DNA of 64,000 nucleotides, taken from Cunninghamia lanceolata. Lineage: Eukaryota > Streptophyta > Pinopsida > Cupressales > Cupressaceae. Below the pieces are notes generated by a model. It was not told the origin of the DNA and did not search any database. It saw nothing but the letters and a program-made list of their open reading frames with translations. The position numbers and the translations under genes are program-made. The DNA is taken from positions 10,992,001 through 11,056,000 of the forward strand of contig BSBN01001807.1 of assembly GCA_027924645.1 (NCBI GenBank), in the 5' to 3' direction. Positions 12,425 through 22,350 of this stretch are shown in pieces; the stretch's first letter is position 1; every line of letters begins with the position of its first letter.

Positions 12425-13658
12425 ATGAAATTCAAATACTAGGGAGCTTCCTATGATTCTAGAATTGACAATAGTTGGTCTGGTGTTGGTGATACGAAAC
12501 TTGGTCACATTGATTTAGAGGAGTTCTGGTCTCGTTTGCAGCAAGAAGATAAGTTGCCCATTGCAGAGAAGATACTACAAAGTGGTCTAGTGCATGTAGG
12601 AGGGTTCCTCATCTCTGTGCAGAGTAAAGAATTGGTTGTGGATTGCACGAGAAGATATGTCCCAGAAACTTCTGAAATTAAGGCCAGAGACGGAATTGTG
12701 TTGGGAAGAATTAATAAAGTATTATTTGTGCATTGAAAATTCCTGAGAGGCAAGAGTTTGAAGAAATGTTTGTGGCTATTGAAATGGATTTCTTTCAAGC
12801 TAACGAAGACTAGTGCAAGAACTCCATTGCACAAAATTGTTTGAAGTCAGAGAAGAAAGGTAAGTGTCAACTGCCTCAAAAACTTAGAAGAGCCCATTTC
12901 AAAGATAAAATTTTAGACATGATTACTTTGCCACATAGAGTAGTAGGAAGTGAAATTATAGATTCTTTTGAGGAATGGATGTGCCATTTCATTTTGTTAA
13001 TATGTAGTGAAGATAAATACATAAATTGGGCCGAGATTATCAGTTTTCATTTGAATGAGCAGTTAATGAGATTTCAAGAGACTTTGACCTTCCATATGTG
13101 TTCATACTTGGTTTACATTCTGGCTAGTCAAGAGGTTGTTTGGGCTGGGTTGAGACCACATGGGTCTTTAACTCCAAACACACTTGTGTTCAGTTATTTT
13201 CCTCAAGTGAAAAGAGATGTTGGAATGAAGGACTATTACCATGTAAATGATGCTTTTCTGATGTATATAGTGAGAAGATTAGTTGTAAACCTTGAAATGA
13301 GAATTTCACCAGAGGCTGCTTCCCTAATCATGCAATATGAGAGTTTCTATATTCAGTTCGATAGGTTTACCTATGTAAGAATAGGGGGTTATGAAAATGC
13401 CCCAACAAAATTGCTAAGATACCCCAGTGACTTTGTCATTTTTCTAGAGGTATGCAAACAAATCTCTATGGTGAATGTTAAGTATCGCAGTATGAAGAAG
13501 AAGGGTTATGATTTTCCATTGAAATTATCCTCTACACATATAAAACAAATGAAATTGCCAGGGGAGCAGAACATGTTTTGACTGAGTTCAATTTGCATTC
13601 TTTGTCAATGAGATCCTATTTTGATAGTAAAAACTATGTGAAGCAGAATTTTCATGGC
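12425..13658 (+). pseudogene. LTR-embedded ORF of element B, N-terminal part
   Basis: The frame starts at ATG 12425, has a TAG at 12440, runs to a TGA at 12734, shifts frame, has a TAG at 12811 and then reads openly from 12841 to about 13565, where a second shift leads into EHVLTEFNLHSLSMRSYFDS. Features seen are an HIDLEEFWSRLQ opening, a WAEIISFHLNEQLMRF segment, a hydrophobic LTFHMCSYLVYILAS segment and basic stretches. It resembles the uncharacterised, transposon-associated plant ORFs loosely grouped with 'plant mobile domain' proteins, but I cannot assign a family with certainty. It has no pol motif. The inserted solo LTR interrupts it after NFHGFG. Confidence 0.7.
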
Positions 13659-13663
13659 TTTGG

Positions 13664-16238
13664 TGTAGGAGTCCGGACAACACTGAGAGGGGGGGTGAAT
13701 CAGTGTTGTGTAGATTTTTGCAACTTATTATAACTTTTAATTTACAAGACTCAGAAAGTGAAAGTCATCAATGAACTATTACACATATATGTATAAGTTT
13801 GATAATGAAAATTATGAGCAGGACCACATAGAGATAAATCTTAACATAGAAGCAAGAACACACATAGAACCATATCATTAACACAAGAATTACTAGAGTG
13901 GAAAACCCTCTCTGGGTAGAAAAACCACTCGAAACTGCCTCACTGGCTTAACTTTAAAAAACTTCTTACAAAGCCTCATTGGCTGAATATTTTGTCTCAC
14001 TGACAAATACAGAGGTTTTCACTGACCACAAGCCTCACTGGCATATTGTGCCTCACTGGCAAACCATCACCAATAGAAGTAATAAACAAATCAGAGGGAT
14101 ACTCTATTTCCATTCAAAACAAAACATTTCTTCTCTCACCTATGCCTGTCAAATGGCCATTCTATTTAAAATCAATCATACATCCTAATATGCTCAACAA
14201 CACTTCTCCACTTTATGTTTCATCAATACCTTTTTTTATAATTGCATCAATGCACCATTATAAACAAGTTTAATGTCTTTTCACCTTCTCTCTGTAAATC
14301 AAAACCCTTGCAATAATAAAAACTTCAAGGAATTCAAAACACCAATCCATCTGCAAAAAAATCCTTTTAAAAAAAAATGCACCAACCCCTTAAAATTCTT
14401 TGAGCAACATCCTCTTCCATCTCTGCATTCTCTTTCACTTTGATATTCTTTTTGAAATCATTCTGTCTCTATCTGCAAATAACTTCCTTCATTAAATTCT
14501 CCTAAATTCTCTTCAAATTCCCTTTTAATATTTTGTCTTTTCATTTTCATCTTCCATCAAGAAAATAAATCTCCTTCTCTGCAAATTCTTGCAATCAAAC
14601 TCTATCTTCTCAAGAAAATCATCCCATTAAAATTTTAATATGCTCTTGCAAAAACTTTTTCATCTTCTTGAATCAGGACCAAGAATAAATCTATTCACAA
14701 ATAAATGTCAATGTTAGATTCCATCTTTTGTCTTTATATCATCTGCAAGAATAAATCTTCTTCTTAACAATATTCTACAAAATCTTTTTACAACTCCAAA
14801 TATTCTGAAGAGAGTATAAAAAAAAACTTCTAACAAATTCACTAAACTTCAATTAGAAAACATCTAATTACTACTCCACACAATTCCTTTGCATTCGGGT
14901 TTAAACTGCTCCTTTGAAAGAAACTTTCTAAAACTTAATTCATAACATCCGATGGTAGGTACATTCTCTGGAACGTCAAATTAAAACACTACAGTCGGGC
15001 TCAAAATTTAAATATCCACCGTTTGATGTTTTCTGCGCACTCGTTACATATTTGAACAGGACCATTGATTGCTTTTGGTGCTCCACAGTTTAAAAAACAA
15101 ACTTGTGTCAAAGGTAAATGACTTTAGAAGCTCGGTCATACACATGACCCTGAACCCCTCCAATAGGTCATCACTTAAGTGGTAACCTATATTAGCAGGT
15201 CACATTCATTTTATAACAAAAGGTCAAAACAAACTTATGACAGTTTAAGCCTTTGAAACTTACAATGCTATTGTCATGTCTTGCTAGAAATAGATTAATT
15301 ATGTAGTACAACTTTCTTAAAACAAGATCCAACTTGGAAGCTCCACAAAAAAAATAGATCTGAGCATGGGACACCTTGAAGAAGCATATGAATTGACATG
15401 CAAGAACTTGTCTAATCCAACACCTGCCAAGAAGAAAAAATAGAATGATGAACCTCAAGACAACATCATTATATGATCATCTACCAATCTAAAGATGATG
15501 ATCAAGGTGACCTCTCTTTCTGCAAGATTTGTCAACACATCTCATGATCAACTTTTAAGCCACAATGTACCTTATGTAAAACATAAAGAACAACTGCACC
15601 GACATGAAAAACTAAGGACACCATCACTAAATGTGAACATTGTCATGTCATGTAGTAACCTCCTAACTGATTCAACTCAACTCCCAAGTAACTCAACACC
15701 ATGAAGTAACATCTCAACTCCTCAAATCAACTCCAAGCAACATGAACTAATGAAGGTCATCAATTCACACTATATAACTATGGATGATGAACATTTGTCA
15801 ACACTTGACAACCCCAAATAAATCACCTTGAAACTTCACTTACCAAAGGACATATGAAGACACATTGAAGGTCAAACCTGATCAAACAAATTGAGAACAC
15901 ACTACCTCTTGTTACTGATTATTACTGATACATTCTTGGAGATTTGAACATATGATGCATAATGTAACCTATGAACACTTGGTTGCTCTTATCTAGAAGA
16001 CATCCTGAAAGAATCTTGTGCAACCTCACCTAAATTATCATAACTTCAAGACAACCATATGATCATGTATCTTCAAACTAACTCCACAAGTCTGACATCC
16101 TTAATCAACTGAGATCTTCTTTGAGGTCTTTTTGAACAATAAACAACTATCTTCTCCTAATGTCCTGCAATAACTATTGGCAACTTTGTAACATCAACAG
16201 AGCACACTTTTGGCATCAATGACAACCTGTTACCATCA
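13664..16238 (-). mobile_element. Solo copia-type LTR inserted in the ORF of LTR B
   Basis: The 2,575-bp insert begins TGTAGGAGTCC and ends TTACCATCA (TG...CA). It is flanked by the duplication TTTGG (13659-13663 and 16239-16243). On the minus strand its left end contains TGTCATTGATGCCAA and its right end the C-rich hairpin box (13677-13709), as in the LTRs of element C. No internal region or second LTR is present, so it is most simply a solo LTR. Its length plus duplication (2,580) is a multiple of three and the host ORF continues in frame on the other side. Confidence 0.85.
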
Positions 16239-18103
16239 TTTGGTTCCTATGAGCATCGCCCGACTTTGGAAGATTTTTGGGAAGATTGCATGGATGATAG
16301 GGAAGTTTAGAGGAGGAATTGTATGAGACTCACTTTGAGTCAAAGTTAGGTTTTTGGTCTCTCAATTTACATCCTAGAGGGGGTAGAGGAAAATTCTAAA
16401 ATCATTGATGAAGAGTATCAAACCTTGGTGACTAAACCTCTTCCCCGAGTCAATTGGTCTAAAAAAGAGATTGTAGATTTGAGGGTTCGCTCTACTGCTG
16501 TGATAAAAAGAACTGAAGATTGGCTGACTGGGAGATGGCATGGGAATGCTAGTTCACCACATGACTCAGGGAACCCTAGAGCTAACTATCAGAGACCAGC
16601 ACAGAATTTTGGTGCACGTGTTACTTCAGGTTGACTAGAAGCTCTACAGTCTAGTTCCAATTCCCAATCTAGAGGAGATGGGGAAAGGCCTAATGAAGCC
16701 TTAAAATTGAAATCAATCTATGAATTGGATAGCATCCCTTCATCCACTTCTACCAAGAAAAGTACTCCAGCCAAGCCACTGCCCGTGTCTTCAGATCCTA
16801 TTTTTCAACACATTGTTGATGATGGTTCTTTCCCTCCATTTTTGGAGATTCCTTCTTCCCCCGCTGTTGAAGAAGTGGCTGTTTATGTTCCCCTTGATAA
16901 TCAGGTTAATATTGTTTCTAGCAATATCAATACTGGTTTAGTATCATCTTCACCAAATTGGTTAAAGAAGGTTGTAGATAAGAAGAGAAAATCTTTGCCC
17001 ACTATTACAGTTGAGATAGATACAGTTGCTAAGTTGCTACAAACCACTTCTAAGCCTAAAAAGGCCAGGAGAATGTCAAGGATGGTCAATGATGCTACCA
17101 CTGGACACTAGATGCTATAAATTGCAGATCCTGTGAAGGATTTGAATGAAGAAGATATTACTGAAGCTGATAATAAAATAAGCCACATCGATTTGGGTCC
17201 CTCTACTTTGGAGGGGGATTCATATCATGCTAATTTTTCTGTCAATGCTTTAATCAAAAGAGCTAAGGAAGAAATGAAGGAGAATATAAAGCTTCAATCT
17301 CAAATTTTGTCTTTAAGTAAATTCATTCAATCCATTGTATCATCCACACCACAAGAAACATCCAACTCATAAGTGATTGGAATTGATGCCAACACTATTC
17401 AGCAAGTTAAAAAGAATCAAAAATTTGCTAAGGCTGTTGCAGAATGGGTGGAAAAGTTGTCTTGTAATATGCTATTCTTCTCGACCAAGATGATTCAGAG
17501 TTACTCCTAGGTTCATAGCAAAAGAAAAGAGTTGATCAGTGAGCTCCAGCAGGTGAGGAAAGAACAAGGTAGTACTTATGTACTTTCAAAAGAGGTTGCT
17601 GAACTAATAGCCTTGGATCCTATAACAATCATGAAAGAAGGTTTAGCTAATGATCCCCGTGAGATTGATTATATGGATCTGATGATTGGTATTCAAAGGG
17701 ATTGCCGGACATTGGATGTGAATATCTTGGATGAATTTGGAGGAAATCTGCGGGACCCTAAAAATATCACTATGGATGCCAAAGATATGCTTTATAAAGA
17801 ACTCGCTGATCTTGAGACTGTTTCTGGTGAATCATTGGGCAAATTAGGTTTGATTCAGGTTTACCTTAGAGGTTTAAGAAATAGAGATCAACTCATTCAG
17901 AAAACTATGGCAGGAGTAAACAAAAATTTGGCAAAGTTTAGAACCAGGCTACAGATCACCTCAACACCAGGGAGTAAGAACATCACATCTCTCATCACCA
18001 AATATCGGGAGTACAGGTTAAGAGTAAAAGTACGTGAAGCAATGGCTAAAGACCAAGGTGGTGAAAGTGTTGAAGACCCCAAAGAAGGCAAAGGGCTGGC
18101 GAG
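16239..18103 (+). pseudogene. LTR-embedded ORF of element B, C-terminal part
   Basis: One reading frame runs from SYEHRPTLEDFWEDCMDD through KPLPRVNWSKKEIVDLRVRS, a Ser/Pro-rich linker, a basic KKVVDKKRKSLPTITVEID stretch, and charged coiled-coil-like segments, ending with REAMAKDQGGESVEDPKEG. It is broken by in-frame stops near 16308 and 16347 and at 16632, 17109, 17118, 17370 and 17508. The original end is probably after LAS: the 3' LTR copy has TGA there (21622-21624), whereas this copy reads TTA and runs on to 18206. The low-complexity, helical C-terminus suggests a structural or binding role, but this is only inference. Confidence 0.7.
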
Positions 18104-18833
18104 TTTATTTTATTTTCTTTCATGCATTTCTAATATTTGGCTCTTGAACTTCTTTAAAAGACTTTATTTTAAAATGGTTGTCCCCAAGAAATCGTTCTAT
18201 TTTTAAAGACAGTTATTATATGAACATTATAAATATGCTATAGGCGATATAGTATGGATCTTTCTTTTTTGGAGTAAACTTTGATTTTCTCAATTAAGTT
18301 AGATATTTCTGATACTTGTTTCAATTTCTATCTCTTTCAATATAGAAAAGACATACTGTTGAGTCATTTGAGCATATATAGTCTTTGTGTTGTGGGTTTT
18401 GGATCATCATTCTTCTTATGTTGAATGTTATATCGATGGTTTTGCTTCTTTATATTGGAAGTTTTAGTTGGTGATCTTATTGCTGTGGATACTTATCTTT
18501 GAATAAATATGCCATGGTGGTGAGAATTTAAATTCTTTCTTTGGGTTGATGTTGAAGTCTTTGAGCTTATTATAGTTATTCAATTCATTTATATGTGTGG
18601 GATCTCCTTTCAAAGCTTTCTAGTTAAAAGCACTACCTTTTCTTACTTTCTGGTAAAAAGCAACATACAGTTTAATTCATTGTATATCATTCGAAGGTAG
18701 TTGCCACCTTGTAAAACAAGCAGAGAGTTGGTTATAAAACACCATTGTAACTGACTCAACTGTGGTTACATTTGTCATTGTTTGGGCAAGAGAATATAGA
18801 GTTAAATGACAAATCTATCAACCAACATATTTT

Positions 18834-18851
18834 TGGTGACTCTACTAGGGA
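18834..18851 (+). other. Primer binding site of element B (tRNA-Arg-like)
   Basis: TGGTGACTCTACTAGGGA lies six bases after the LTR end. It differs at a few positions from TGGCGACTCTGCTGGGGA, the tRNA-Arg-type site of Tat/Ogre elements. This supports the lineage call. Confidence 0.75.
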
Positions 18852-18883
18852 ATATTGTCAGATATGTGTTGTGAGTTATTTTA

Positions 18884-19237
18884 ATGGTTCTTCATAGGTG
18901 TAACACCCCAATCCTTCAGCCTAACGTAGATTGGCTTGTAGGTGATCAGGAAGATATTGTTACTGGTCTAAGATTACTTGCTTGGCAACACAGAAGAAGC
19001 AATTTGAAATATCATCAAGTCAATGAATTATTAGAAGAAGAAGAGGAACTTGGTGAGATCATAAGAGATAACGCTAGATGTTTTGAGAACGTTCAAGAAA
19101 TTATTTTTATTGAAGCTGTAGTACCTGTGCCGCGAAGAGAAAGAGTTTTTCCTGTTCAAGCACTTCCCAATGATAGGTGTAGAAACCCAGTGGCCAACCA
19201 AAGAAACCAGTTGAACAATCAGCAAAATCTTCCATGA
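18884..19237 (+). CDS. Leader ORF of element B ahead of gag
   Basis: An open frame of 117 codons lies right after the primer site. It is rich in Glu and Asn/Gln (HQVNELLEEEEELGEIIRD, later NQRNQLNNQQNLP). It could be the N-terminal extension of Gag in an original longer frame or a separate small ORF such as Ogre-like elements carry ahead of gag. No family match is recognised. Confidence 0.45.
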   Translation: MVLHRCNTPILQPNVDWLVGDQEDIVTGLRLLAWQHRRSNLKYHQVNELLEEEEELGEIIRDNARCFENVQEIIFIEAVVPVPRRERVFPVQALPNDRCRNPVANQRNQLNNQQNLP

Positions 19238-19491
19238 GCTAATTAGTAAGTGAAGTTGGCGACTCTGTAATATTAAGTTTTTATTGTTTAAATCTGGCTT
19301 CAAAAAGGTATACTAGAGGATATAGAAAGAAAGTGGTTTGGGACGAAGATTTTGCATTATTAGAAGTCAATAACTTCTCTTCTTCCCCACTTAATTGAAA
19401 AGTTAAGTCTAAGTCCATCAGTAGACCTCCATCCCATCCTCCTAGTCAAAGCCCTACAAACACCTCAGTCACATCTTGTCAGGCACTTCTT

Positions 19492-20154
19492 TTGCACAGA
19501 ATTTCCCTCCCTTTACAAGTAAACTTTCCTGTTCCTAATCCTCAAATTATGGCTGAGCCTCCACTTGTCCCATGGGGAGCCACCATAGGTCCACTCAATC
19601 TTGGGTCCCAATTACATGACTTGCCTAAAGGCTCAGGGAAAATCATACCTAAATTCAGAGGAGATGGAAAAGTAACTCCGGAAGAACACATGCAAGCCTT
19701 TTTTGCTGCTTCTTCTATTCTTGTTGTACAACATGAAGATGTTGCTATGAGGTTTTTTGTAGAATCCCTAACTAATGCTACCGCTGATTGGTTTTATCAC
19801 CTTCCCAATGGCTATATCAATGGCTGGGATATTCTGAAAACAAAGTTTGAAAGTAGGTTCAAAACTACTGAGAACGAACAGACTCTTGTCACCCAACGGG
19901 CTATGATGAAGAAACAATTACACGAGCCGATGAGGGAATTTGTTGCCAAATTTAATAAGCTGTATAATAGAATACCTGAAAATATGAGACCTGAGGATGA
20001 TCTATTGAAGTGTTTCTTTATTAATACTCTTCCTCCAGATGTCAGTTTTACCATTGAAAGAGAGGGAGCAGCCGATGTGAATGCAGCTCAAGAGAGAGCC
20101 ATATCAATAGAGGATGATCTAATTATAGCTGGGAAGTGGAAAAAGGAGTTGTAG
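19492..20154 (+). CDS. Gag (retrotransposon gag domain) of element B
   Basis: A 220-codon frame, begun here at the first ATG, contains the plant gypsy gag core: GSGKIIPKFRGDGKVTPEEH, FFVESLTNATADWFYHLPNG, WDILKTKFESRFKTTENEQ, RAMMKKQLHEPMREFVAKFN and EDDLLKCFFINTLPPDVSFT. These are the motifs of the retrotrans_gag family, the capsid protein of the element. It ends at a TAG; the same frame continues through further stops into nucleocapsid and protease sequence, so this was originally one gag-pol frame. Confidence 0.9.
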   Translation: MHRISLPLQVNFPVPNPQIMAEPPLVPWGATIGPLNLGSQLHDLPKGSGKIIPKFRGDGKVTPEEHMQAFFAASSILVVQHEDVAMRFFVESLTNATADWFYHLPNGYINGWDILKTKFESRFKTTENEQTLVTQRAMMKKQLHEPMREFVAKFNKLYNRIPENMRPEDDLLKCFFINTLPPDVSFTIEREGAADVNAAQERAISIEDDLIIAGKWKKEL

Positions 20155-20990
20155 ACTGGCAAACCTTCTGCTGTAAATTCTACTGATCCAATTATACAAA
20201 GGTTAGCTAATGACATAATCACCTTGAAGAGGTAAATGCCAAAAGGACAATATCAAGATATACCAAGGAAAGATTATGTCCCTACAGGTGGTTACAACAA
20301 AACTTTACCTTTAACTGGTCCCTCACAAAGGCTCGCTATTGAAAATGGACCCTCTACCAGTAAAGGTAATATGATGTGTAATTTCCATTTGACTTCAGAT
20401 CATGATGGATCCACTTGTCCCGAGATGGTTCAGTTTATGCAAATGCTCTCTACAAATGAACACAATGAGGTACCATATGTGGAAGAACACGACTAGTCTC
20501 ATGATGCCAGCATAAATGTTTTTGAGTATGGATCAAACAATGAGTCTAGAGAAGATGTTTATATAGAAATTGATCCAAATTGTGTAGTCTTCACAAGGGG
20601 TCAGCAGGCTGAAAAAGGGACAGAACCTAAGGGGCAAACTAGTGGCTCACCTTTTACTCTGAAATATATTCTATCTAGGCAAGCCACTCCCAGCTCCAAG
20701 AAGTCCGAGAATGCTACACCCAAGAATACATCTATAGAGGTATCATCGGTTCCTTCACCTGACCCTCTTATTGCTAGTTCATTTGTTATAATTGAGTCAT
20801 GTAAAAACACTAAGATTCAAATCTACCAAGCTGAATATCTTAGACTCAATCCATATGAGTTAGATCGGTTAGTGAGATATATCAAACAAGAACCTTCTCT
20901 GTCCCAGAGTAATGCTCAAGTGTCAAGTATACCTGTCAATGAGCAAGTTTGCTCAAATTCACATGAAATAGACCCACGTCAGAAAAACCC
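20155..20990 (+). pseudogene. Gag C-terminal, degenerate zinc knuckle and linker of element B
   Basis: The gag frame continues without any frameshift but with stops at 20152-20154, 20233-20235 and 20494-20496. It contains MMCNFHLTSDHDGSTCPEM, a Cys-His cluster in the place of the nucleocapsid knuckle, then a Ser/Thr-rich linker and the segment KIQIYQAEYLRLNPYELDRL. All stops could come from single C-to-T changes (CAG, CAA). Confidence 0.65.
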
Positions 20991-21327
20991 TTTTTCTAGA
21001 CCAGAGCCATTTTATGTATCCATTTACATAGCTGGTTTTATTTTAAGCAATTGTGTTATTGATTCTGATGCTTCCAATAACATGATGCCTGCTCAAGTGG
21101 CTAGGGCTCTAGGATGATCTTACACTCCCTCCCATGGCAAATGTTTTTCTATGGATGGTTCACAAGTCCCAATTTTAGGACAAATAAAGGATGCTCAATT
21201 TGCTCTAGCTGCCTTTCCAAAAAAGAGGTTGAAACTAACCATCCTTGTTGTTGATATCCCTACTAGTTATGGTATGCTTTTGAGTAGAAGTTTTTGTAGA
21301 AACCTGGGTGGGGAGATACAAATGGAT
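20991..21327 (+). pseudogene. Aspartic protease domain of element B, active site altered
   Basis: The segment VSIYIAGFILSNCVIDSDAS followed by NNMMPAQVARALG is the retropepsin active-site region; the catalytic motif usually reads D-S-G-A-S, here D-S-D-A-S. The second half, LTILVVDIPTSYGMLLSRSF followed by CRNLGGEIQMD, is the flap-to-end segment typical of Tat-type elements. A TGA at 21115-21117 interrupts it. After QMD the sequence switches to the LTR ORF tail at a deletion junction. No pol sequence remains downstream. Confidence 0.85.
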
Positions 21328-22345
21328 CCTGAGACTATTTCTGGTGAATCACTGGGCAAATTAGGTTTGATTTAGGTTTACCTTAGATGTTTCAGAAATA
21401 GAGATGAACTCATTCAGGAAACTATGGCAGGAGTAAACAAAACTTTGGCAAAGTTTAGAACCAGGCTACGTATCACCTCAATGCTAGGGAGTACGAACAT
21501 CACAACTGTCATCACCAAATATCGGGAGTACAGGTTAAGAGTAAAAGTACATGAAGCAATGGCTGAAGACCAAGGTGGTGAAAGTGTCGAAGACCCCAAA
21601 GAAGGTGAAGGGGTGGCGAGTTGATTTTATTTTCTTTCATGCATTTCTAATATTTGGCTCTTGAACTTCTTTAAAAGACTTTATTTTAAAACGGTTGTCC
21701 CAAGAAACCGTTCTATTTCTAAAGATAGTTATTATATGAACATTATAAATATGCTATAGGTGACATAGTATGGATCTTTCTTTTTTTTGGGCAAACTTTG
21801 ATTTTCTCAATTAAGTTAGATATTTCTGATACTTGTTTCAATTTCTATCTCTTTCAATATAGAAAAGACATACTGTTTAGTGGTTCGAGCATATATAGTC
21901 TTTGTGCTGTGGTGTTTTGGAGCATCATTGTTCTTATGTTGAATGTTATATCGATGGTTTTCTTTCTTTATATTGGAAGTTTCAATTGGTGATCTTATTG
22001 CTGTGGATACTTATCTTTGAATAAATATGCCATGGTGATGAGAATTTAAATTCTTTCTTTGGGTTGATGTTGAAGTCTTTGAGCTTATTATAGTTATTCA
22101 ATTCATTTATATGTGTGGGATCTCCTTTCAAAGCTTTCTGGTTAAAAGCACTACCTTTTCTTGCTTTCTGGTAAAAAGCAACATACAGTTTAATTCATTG
22201 TATATCATTCGACGGTAGATGCAACCTTGTAAAACAAGCAGAGAGTTGGTTATAAAACACCATTGTAACTAATTCAACTGTGGTTACATTTGTCATTGTT
22301 TGGGCGAGAGAATATAGAGTTAAATGACAAATTTGTCAACCAACA
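21328..22345 (+). repeat. Element B 3' LTR remnant
   Basis: It aligns with 17818-18827 (TGAGACT...CAACCAACA) and is followed by the TGCGG duplication. It retains only the last about 1.0 kb of the LTR: the tail of the LTR ORF (to TGA 21622-21624) and the non-coding end. The left part was lost with pol. Confidence 0.9.
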
Positions 22346-22350
22346 TGCGG

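Larger units (their letters stand above)
11805..18827 (+). repeat. Element B 5' LTR, carries a long ORF and a nested solo LTR
   Basis: The left end is fixed by the target duplication, and the right end by the CA followed by the primer site and by matching the end of the 3' LTR at 22345. The last about 1.0 kb (from about 17818) is repeated at 21328-22345. Layout: 620 bp leader, ORF part 1 (12425-13658), inserted solo LTR (13664-16238), ORF part 2 (16239-18103 or 18206), then about 0.7 kb non-coding tail with a TATA-like GGTTATAAAACACC near 18730. A long coding region wholly inside an LTR is unusual. Confidence 0.85.
11805..22345 (+). mobile_element. Element B: Ty3/gypsy (Tat/Ogre-like) retrotransposon with ORF-bearing LTRs
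   Basis: B starts TGTTACACCCCCAAAT and ends CAACCAACA. It is flanked by a perfect five-base duplication TGCGG (11800-11804 and 22346-22350), so both ends are fixed. The 5' LTR is 11805-18827 (7.0 kb, 4.4 kb without the nested solo LTR), followed by an Arg-type primer site, a leader ORF, gag, and protease. RT, RNase H, integrase and the left three quarters of the 3' LTR are deleted: protease sequence is joined at 21327/21328 to the LTR. Gag and protease type plus the primer site suggest the Tat/Ogre lineage. Confidence 0.85.

Noticed and set aside
19257..19267. TGGCGACTCTG, a second Arg-type primer-site look-alike in element B
   Set aside because: It lies 430 bp after the LTR end, after the leader ORF, and lacks the following CTGGGGA. 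The site at 18834 adjoins the LTR and is the better candidate.
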